21,483 nucleotides of DNA, taken from the NCBI GenBank assembly GCA_039714435.1, contig JBDLJJ010000039.1, positions 1 through 21,483 of the forward strand. The letters run 5' to 3'. Shown here in pieces: positions 17,895-21,483 of this stretch (the first letter of the stretch is position 1; each line of letters opens with the position of its first letter). Under the pieces are notes generated by a model. That model ran no database searches. It saw only the letters and a program-made list of their open reading frames with translations, and was not told where the DNA came from. The DNA comes from JAZDDE01 sp039714435. Its GTDB lineage: Bacteria > Gemmatimonadota > Gemmatimonadetes > Palauibacterales > Palauibacteraceae. Both the position numbers and the translations under genes were made by a program.

Positions 17895-17934
17895 GGAGCG
17901 AGCCTTCAAATGCGAAGCATTTGCCGCTCGAGGA
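17895..17934 (+). repeat. 40-bp hairpin repeat, copy 3 (upstream of hsp20)
   Basis: Plus-strand reading begins GGAGCGAGCCTTC, then AAATGC-GAA-GCATTTG, and ends CCGCTCGAGGA. The inner stem CAAATGC/GCATTTG is a perfect 7 bp with loop GAA. The outer stem CGAGC/GCTCG is 5 bp, with a short internal loop between the two. The near edge is 44 nt before the hsp20 start codon on the minus strand. Confidence 0.85.
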
Positions 17935-18097
17935 GGGCCAGTCGGCGTGCACCGTATAAGGATGCAAAGCAAGTCATGTGCCCTATCTGGAGCCTCGAAA
18001 GGCGCCTTTTTGTCGCCTTTTTCCTGCGCCCACGGCGGCTGGCTGCCGTTTCGGCAGCTTCCTTGACGGCGGCGGACGAGTGAGTCTACGGTGCCTC
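17935..18097. promoter_or_regulatory. Divergent intergenic region with tandem repeat and hairpin
   Basis: This gap between hsp20 (minus) and the lipoprotein-mla genes (plus) should hold promoters for both. On the plus strand it contains two adjacent 11-bp repeats, GGCGCCTTTTT (18001-18011) and GTCGCCTTTTT (18012-18022). AAAGGCG at 17998-18004 can pair with CGCCTTT at 18014-18020. A separate perfect 7-bp hairpin lies at 18042-18058 (GCTGCCG-TTT-CGGCAGC). A TTGACG at 18063-18068 could be a -35 box with a poor -10 16 nt further on. A perfect TATAAT occurs at 18106-18111, but inside the start of the next gene. Confidence 0.4.
18042..18058 (+). terminator. Short hairpin upstream of the mla-linked lipoprotein gene
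   Basis: A perfect 7-bp stem with a TTT loop followed by TTCCTTG. It has terminator or attenuator form on the plus strand, but no plus-strand gene lies upstream to be terminated, so it may be a leader structure. Its function is unsure. Confidence 0.35.
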
Positions 18098-18610
18098 ATG
18101 GATCGTATAATTCTGCGGCGCGCGCTAAGTGTGGTGCCTGGAGTGATTCTCACTGCGCAAATCGCCGCCTGTTCAGGCGCAGACTCGGTGGCCCTTTCAG
18201 ATGACACATACATCAGAGCCATGGCGGAGCTGCAGGCTCTGGCTGACTCGACCCGAGGAGAGCCCGCAGATTCCGCTCGGGAAGCTGTACTCGAGCGCGT
18301 GGGCACGAACCAGGAACAGATTCTGGCCTTTGCCGAGGCTGCGGGCCGTGATCCCGAGCGCATGGAACGGCTGTGGACGGCTATTCAGGCGGCCATGGAT
18401 TCGGCCCAGACCGCGAGCGATTCCGCGGCAAACGCTCCAGCCGAGACCGGATTCGGGTCAGTCGTCACCGGAGGGGTGGCACGTGACACGGCGCCTGAGG
18501 CGTCCGGCCAGGATTCGGCGACCGCAGACCCTCAGCCCCCGCTCGCCGACTCGGCCAAGATCCGCGCGATTCGAGATCGCATCAGACAGCGCGGAGTTCC
18601 GCAGCCCTAA
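18098..18610 (+). CDS. Lipoprotein of unknown function upstream of mlaE
   Basis: A protein of 170 residues from ATG 18098. It has a lipoprotein signal peptide with lipobox IAAC (Cys25). The middle (about 33-105: DDTYIRAMAELQALADST ... REAVLERVGTNQEQILAFAEAAGRDPERMERLWTAIQ) is helical and has the order seen in DUF4296-like lipoproteins: a YxxxMAELQ helix, a vLerhGxtxeqil step, then a dPexMerlW step. That likeness is tentative. The C-terminal third is low-complexity, rich in Ala, Ser, Asp, Thr and Pro, ending in RIRQRGVPQP. It lies 84 nt before mlaE on the same strand and may be a partner lipoprotein of the transporter, an inference from position only. The ribosome-binding site is weak. Confidence 0.75.
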   Translation: MDRIILRRALSVVPGVILTAQIAACSGADSVALSDDTYIRAMAELQALADSTRGEPADSAREAVLERVGTNQEQILAFAEAAGRDPERMERLWTAIQAAMDSAQTASDSAANAPAETGFGSVVTGGVARDTAPEASGQDSATADPQPPLADSAKIRAIRDRIRQRGVPQP

Positions 18611-18694
18611 CGACTATCCAACCGGTTGCCCCTGCCCCACATCGCAGTAAACTACCGGGTTCACTTACAAGGAGTTGCAGCTGAGAGCAGCAGG

Positions 18695-19471
18695 TTGACA
18701 GACTGGTTTAGGCGACTGGGCCGCGTCGGCCTCGCCGCGGGACGCCATCTCGGCCGAGCCGGGATCCTGGCTGTGGCGACTGTTGCGGCGCTGCGCAAGC
18801 CGCGCATGTATGCCCGCGCCACTCTCGCCCAGGCCAAGATCATCGGGGTCAACAGCCTGGGCCTGGTGCTTCTGGTAGCAGCCCTGAGCGGCTCCGTGCT
18901 GGCCCAGCAGAGCGGATACCAGTTTACCAATCTTCCCATGTGGATCGTCGGTTCGGCCGTAGCGGCGGGAATGCTCACGGAGCTGGCGCCGCTGCTCACG
19001 GCTATCGTGCTTGCAGGCCGAATCGGAGCTGGAATCGGAGCCGAGCTGGGCACGATGAAGGTCACGGACCAGGTGGATGCCTTGCTCACACTGGGCCGCG
19101 ACCCTGTCGTGGAGTTGGTGGTGCCGCGGGTGATCGCCGGAGCGATCATGCTCGTGCCGTTGGTCATTCTGGCCAACATCATGGGTATGTTCAGCGGCTG
19201 GTTGTCCGCGATCTCTCTTCTTCCGATGACATCGGCCGAGTACATCTACGGAGTGCGGGATTACTATCATCCCGCTTCTCTGATTTTCTCCTTGATCAAA
19301 GGATTCATGTTCGGGATCACGATTACGTTTACCGCCTGTTACGTGGGCCTCCAGGCGGAAGGCGGAGCGGCGGGTGTAGGCCGGACGGCCACCAACGCGG
19401 TGGTGGCGATCATCGTGTCTGTGATGGTCCTGGATGTGATCCTGGCGCCTGTCTACAAGGCCGTCTCCTAG
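18695..19471 (+). CDS. mlaE: MlaE-family ABC transporter permease
   Basis: A protein of 258 residues, like E. coli MlaE in length, and the inner-membrane permease of a lipid-transport ABC system (Mla/Mce type). The signature ELAPLLTAIVLAGRIGAGIGAELGTMKVTDQVDAL (about 96-130) is diagnostic. Hydrophobic segments follow at about 52-72, 82-110, 143-168, 195-225 and 235-255. No ATG or GTG lies near the N-terminus. TTG 18695 gives the family-typical length, while an earlier TTG (18626) would add 23 unlike residues. The AAGGAG upstream (18669-18674) is 20 nt from this TTG, farther than usual. mlaF and mlaD follow directly. Confidence 0.93.
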   Translation: MTDWFRRLGRVGLAAGRHLGRAGILAVATVAALRKPRMYARATLAQAKIIGVNSLGLVLLVAALSGSVLAQQSGYQFTNLPMWIVGSAVAAGMLTELAPLLTAIVLAGRIGAGIGAELGTMKVTDQVDALLTLGRDPVVELVVPRVIAGAIMLVPLVILANIMGMFSGWLSAISLLPMTSAEYIYGVRDYYHPASLIFSLIKGFMFGITITFTACYVGLQAEGGAAGVGRTATNAVVAIIVSVMVLDVILAPVYKAVS

Positions 19472-19486
19472 AGTGAGCCTCAGCCG

Positions 19487-20236
19487 ATGATCCAGATTCG
19501 TGGGCTCAAGAAGACCCTGAACGACAAGAAAGTCCTGGACGGCATCGATCTGGACATTGAAGAGGGGATGAGTCTCGTCATCATGGGCCCATCCGGGACG
19601 GGCAAGAGCGTCCTGCTCAAGCACATCGTAGGCCTGTTCGACCCCGACGAGGGAGATGTGCTGGTCGACGGGCACTCCGTACCTAACGCGGGCGGCCGGG
19701 AGATCCAGGAGATCAGATCCAAGGTCAGCTACGTATTCCAGAACTCGGCCCTGTTCGACTCGCTTACGGCGGGCGAGAACATCCAGCTCGGCATGCCAGC
19801 CGAGCACTGTCTGAAGGTGGAAGCCCACTCCGACCCGGCTGTAGCCGAAGCCATCCGGCACGTGAATCTACAGCCGGAAGTGCTATTGCTGTACCCGGCC
19901 GAACTGTCGGGGGGGATGCAGAAGCGGGTGGCCATCGCGCGGGCCATCGTGGGCAACCAGAGGTATATCCTGTATGACGAGCCTACTACAGGCCTCGATC
20001 CGGTAAACGCCAACGTGATCAACCGGCTCATCGCTCGGGTGCAGGGCGAAATTGGAGCGACGACGGTTATCGTCACACACGATGTGGAATCGGCGTTCTA
20101 CCTGGGCGACCGCATAGCCCTCCTCGCCGACGGAAAGGTACAGGCGCTAGGCACCCCCGAAGCACTGCGCGCTTCGGACAACCCTGCGGTTCAGAATTTC
20201 CTTCACCCCAAGCTTGAAGAGGCAGTTGTCACATGA
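19487..20236 (+). CDS. mlaF: MlaF-family ABC transporter ATP-binding protein
   Basis: Cytoplasmic ATPase of 249 residues that powers the MlaE permease. Walker A is GPSGTGKS (34-41), the Q-loop is in YVFQNSALF (82-90), the ABC signature is LSGGMQ (140-145), Walker B is ILYDEP (161-166) followed by TTGLDP, and the switch His198 is in VTHD. The Lxx-LSGGMQKRVAIARAI form is characteristic of the MlaF/Mkl subgroup. ATG start 15 nt after the mlaE stop. Its stop overlaps the mlaD start as ATGA, indicating coupled translation. All catalytic residues are intact. Confidence 0.96.
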   Translation: MIQIRGLKKTLNDKKVLDGIDLDIEEGMSLVIMGPSGTGKSVLLKHIVGLFDPDEGDVLVDGHSVPNAGGREIQEIRSKVSYVFQNSALFDSLTAGENIQLGMPAEHCLKVEAHSDPAVAEAIRHVNLQPEVLLLYPAELSGGMQKRVAIARAIVGNQRYILYDEPTTGLDPVNANVINRLIARVQGEIGATTVIVTHDVESAFYLGDRIALLADGKVQALGTPEALRASDNPAVQNFLHPKLEEAVVT

Positions 20237-21162
20237 GAGATCCCGGACTGAGAAACCAGCTTCGCACGGAGCTCCAGGTGGGGCTGGTCGTGGTCCTGGC
20301 ATTCTTCGGACTAATCGCCGGCGTGGCCTGGCTGGCAGGATTCAACCTCGGAGGCGAGCGTCTCGAACTCTTCGTGGAGACGACCGAAACTACCGAGGTG
20401 GCCAAGGGGAGCCGGGTCGAACTGCTGGGCGTTGACATCGGCTCGGTGGTTCGGGTCCACCTCATGACCAATTCGCGTGTCGTCGCCGAGCTCGAAGTGA
20501 ACCACGAGCATACCCTCCCTAGGGACACCAAAGGCGTGTTTCGGAGCTCCGGATTCATCGGCGCTCAGGTGGTCGAACTCCTGCCCGGCACTTCGAGCCA
20601 GGCGCTGGTCGATGGAGACACTATCCAGGGCACCCGACTTCCGGACCTGTCGTCCATGGCCGGCGATCTGGGCGACAAGGCGTCAGACATCATGACGCGC
20701 ACGCAGCAGCTTCTCTCGGACTCGACCGTGGCCGGCTTCCAGGCCAGCAGTCAGTCAATGGCGGCGGCTCTAGGAGAGATCGAAGGGCTCGTGCGGGAGG
20801 AGAGAGAGAGCTTGAAACAGTTGATCGAGGGACTCAGCCAGACGTCGACTCAACTGGCCAGCGCCACATCCGGACCGGAGCTGGGACAGGCGCTCGGACG
20901 GCTTGACTCGCTCACAATGCGTCTCACGGCGGCCAGTTCGGGGCTCGACTCGACCACTAGCTCCTTAGCTTCCATTCTGGGCAAGATCGACCGCGGCGAG
21001 GGCACGATAGGCAAGATGGTGAACGACACCACGCTGTACGGCCGGCTCGCCGCCGTGTCGGAAAACCTCCAGTCCATGACGGAAGAGATGACGCTCCTTA
21101 CCAAGAATATCCGCGATGAACCGGAGCGTTACCTGGGTGAGCTGAAGATCTCGGTTTTCTAG
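20233..21162 (+). CDS. mlaD: MlaD-family MCE-domain lipid transport protein
   Basis: A protein of 309 residues. One N-terminal membrane anchor at about 15-35 (QVGLVVVLAFFGLIAGVAWL) puts the rest in the periplasm. The MCE domain spans about 43-120, with the motif GSRVELLGVDIGSVVRV (59-75) and the later FRSSGFIGAQVVELLPG. Residues about 140-300 form a long helical region, including ILGKIDRGEGTIGKMVNDTTLYGRL and ending YLGELKISVF, a tail common in MlaD/MCE proteins of this type. It is much longer than E. coli MlaD (183 residues) because of the C-terminal helices, which in MCE proteins may build a periplasmic tunnel. It is the last gene of mlaEFD; no MlaB or MlaC homologue lies beside it. Confidence 0.94.
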   Translation: MRDPGLRNQLRTELQVGLVVVLAFFGLIAGVAWLAGFNLGGERLELFVETTETTEVAKGSRVELLGVDIGSVVRVHLMTNSRVVAELEVNHEHTLPRDTKGVFRSSGFIGAQVVELLPGTSSQALVDGDTIQGTRLPDLSSMAGDLGDKASDIMTRTQQLLSDSTVAGFQASSQSMAAALGEIEGLVREERESLKQLIEGLSQTSTQLASATSGPELGQALGRLDSLTMRLTAASSGLDSTTSSLASILGKIDRGEGTIGKMVNDTTLYGRLAAVSENLQSMTEEMTLLTKNIRDEPERYLGELKISVF

Positions 21163-21166
21163 TGGA

Positions 21167-21214
21167 GCGTCTGGCCGGACCTGCGTCTGGCCGACGTGCG
21201 CCGGCCCGGGCCAG
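21167..21214. terminator. Inverted and direct repeats between convergent mlaD and Nif3-like genes
   Basis: The 54-nt gap holds the 11-nt direct repeat GCGTCTGGCCG at 21167-21177 and 21183-21193. CTGGCC at 21187-21192 can pair with GGCCAG at 21209-21214, and a 10-bp palindrome GGCCCGGGCC lies at 21203-21212. There is no T run on either strand. A bidirectional terminator is plausible from the convergent position. Confidence 0.35.
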
Positions 21215-21216
21215 GC

Positions 21217-21483
21217 TCAGAGTCCGGTCGGCACGTCCAGGAAGCTGCACTCCACGTCAAAGCGCTCGGCCAGTCTCTCGCCCAGGGCGCGCACCCCCAG
21301 GGTCTCGGTGGCGTAGTGCCCGGCATAGATGAGGTTCATGCCCAGCTCGAGAGCATGGTGGTAGGTGTGATGCGGACCCTCTCCCGTCAGCAGGGTGTCC
21401 AGGCCCTCGGCGTGCGCCGCTTCCAGCATGGACGATCCGGCGCCGGTCACGATGCCGAGCCGGCGGACATGGTCGGGTCCTCC
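21217..21483 (-). CDS. Nif3-like dinuclear metal-centre protein (C-terminal part)
   Basis: The last 88 residues of a gene whose N-terminus lies beyond the window end. The visible part starts GGPDHVRRLGIVTGAGSS and continues through DTLLTGEGPHHTYHHALELGMNLIYAGHYATET to FLDVPTGL. The GHYATE motif supplies the His and Glu that, in the NIF3/YbgI family (DUF34), complete the two-metal site; VTGAGS and TGEG...H are also typical of the C-terminal half. The cellular role of the family is not settled (often listed as a GTP cyclohydrolase I type 2-like/Nif3 protein). The frame stays open to the window edge, so a GTG at 21450 is internal rather than the start. Convergent with mlaD. Confidence 0.9.
   Translation of the reverse strand, partial: GGPDHVRRLGIVTGAGSSMLEAAHAEGLDTLLTGEGPHHTYHHALELGMNLIYAGHYATETLGVRALGERLAERFDVECSFLDVPTGL

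Noticed and set aside
16847..17934. CRISPR array
   Set aside because: The three 40-bp repeats are hundreds of bases apart, in mixed orientation, with genes between them; no regular spacers and no cas genes.
17851..17967. A longer Hsp20 starting at 17967 (229 residues)
   Set aside because: It would translate the hairpin repeat and lacks a ribosome-binding site, while ATG 17850 has GGAGGA directly upstream and fits family length.
16801..18097. CIRCE or HAIR heat-shock operator boxes
   Set aside because: I looked for TTAGCACTC-N9-GAGTGCTAA and CTTGAGT-N7-ACTCAAG patterns upstream of clpB and hsp20 and saw neither; only the 40-bp hairpin element recurs.
18665..19861. A 398-codon minus-strand frame opposite mlaE and mlaF
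   Set aside because: Very rich in His, Asp and Arg, with no domain or signal, lying antisense to two genes with intact diagnostic motifs; a compositional shadow.

Overview
The window is a gene-dense piece of a high-GC, Gram-negative-type chromosome. The nearest fit I can suggest from gene content is a Gemmatimonadota-like bacterium or a relative of the Bacteroidota side of the tree. Supporting this are many lipoproteins and secreted proteins, an mlaEFD-type lipid transporter, an LL-diaminopimelate aminotransferase-like enzyme, a very large membrane/coiled-coil protein resembling DUF4175, and frequent GTG and TTG starts. This placement is inference; there is no rRNA or other decisive marker here.

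Layout. (1) Positions 1-13206, all on the minus strand, read right to left: trxA, a GC-rich hairpin, then rsmI, the 1129-residue membrane protein, a secreted TPR-like protein, a secreted glutamine-amidotransferase-like protein, a DapL-like aminotransferase and a TonB-like single-pass protein. The last six genes (rsmI onward) are joined by five consecutive 4-nt stop/start overlaps. After about 100 nt come valS (TTG start) and, directly abutting its stop codon, an Ig-like lipoprotein cut by the window start. (2) Positions 13264-13659 (+): methylmalonyl-CoA epimerase, divergent from trxA. (3) Positions 13656-17850 (minus), read right to left: an hsp20, a 64-residue membrane protein, a doubtful 47-residue ORF, clpB, and a small lipoprotein that meets the epimerase tail to tail with a 4-nt overlap. 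(4) Positions 18098-21162 (+): a lipoprotein followed by mlaE, mlaF and mlaD. (5) Positions 21217-21483 (minus): the C-terminal end of a Nif3-like protein running off the window.

The most unusual signal is a 40-bp imperfect hairpin element present three times within 1.1 kb (16847-16886, 17208-17247, 17895-17934). All copies share the core CAAATGC-GAA-GCATTTG (one base differs in one copy) and have an outer stem with one compensatory base change. One copy lies 44-63 nt upstream of the start codon of each of three successive minus-strand genes: hsp20, the 64-residue membrane protein and clpB. It could be a shared stress-regulon operator, an RNA hairpin, or a small dispersed REP-like repeat.

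Functional themes are protein quality control (clpB, hsp20, trxA), translation (valS, rsmI), envelope building and lipid transport (the overlapping operon and mlaEFD), and propionate/methylmalonyl-CoA metabolism (the epimerase). I saw no tRNA, rRNA, CRISPR array, transposase or phage gene. No gene-free stretch reaches 300 bases; the largest is 17851-18097.
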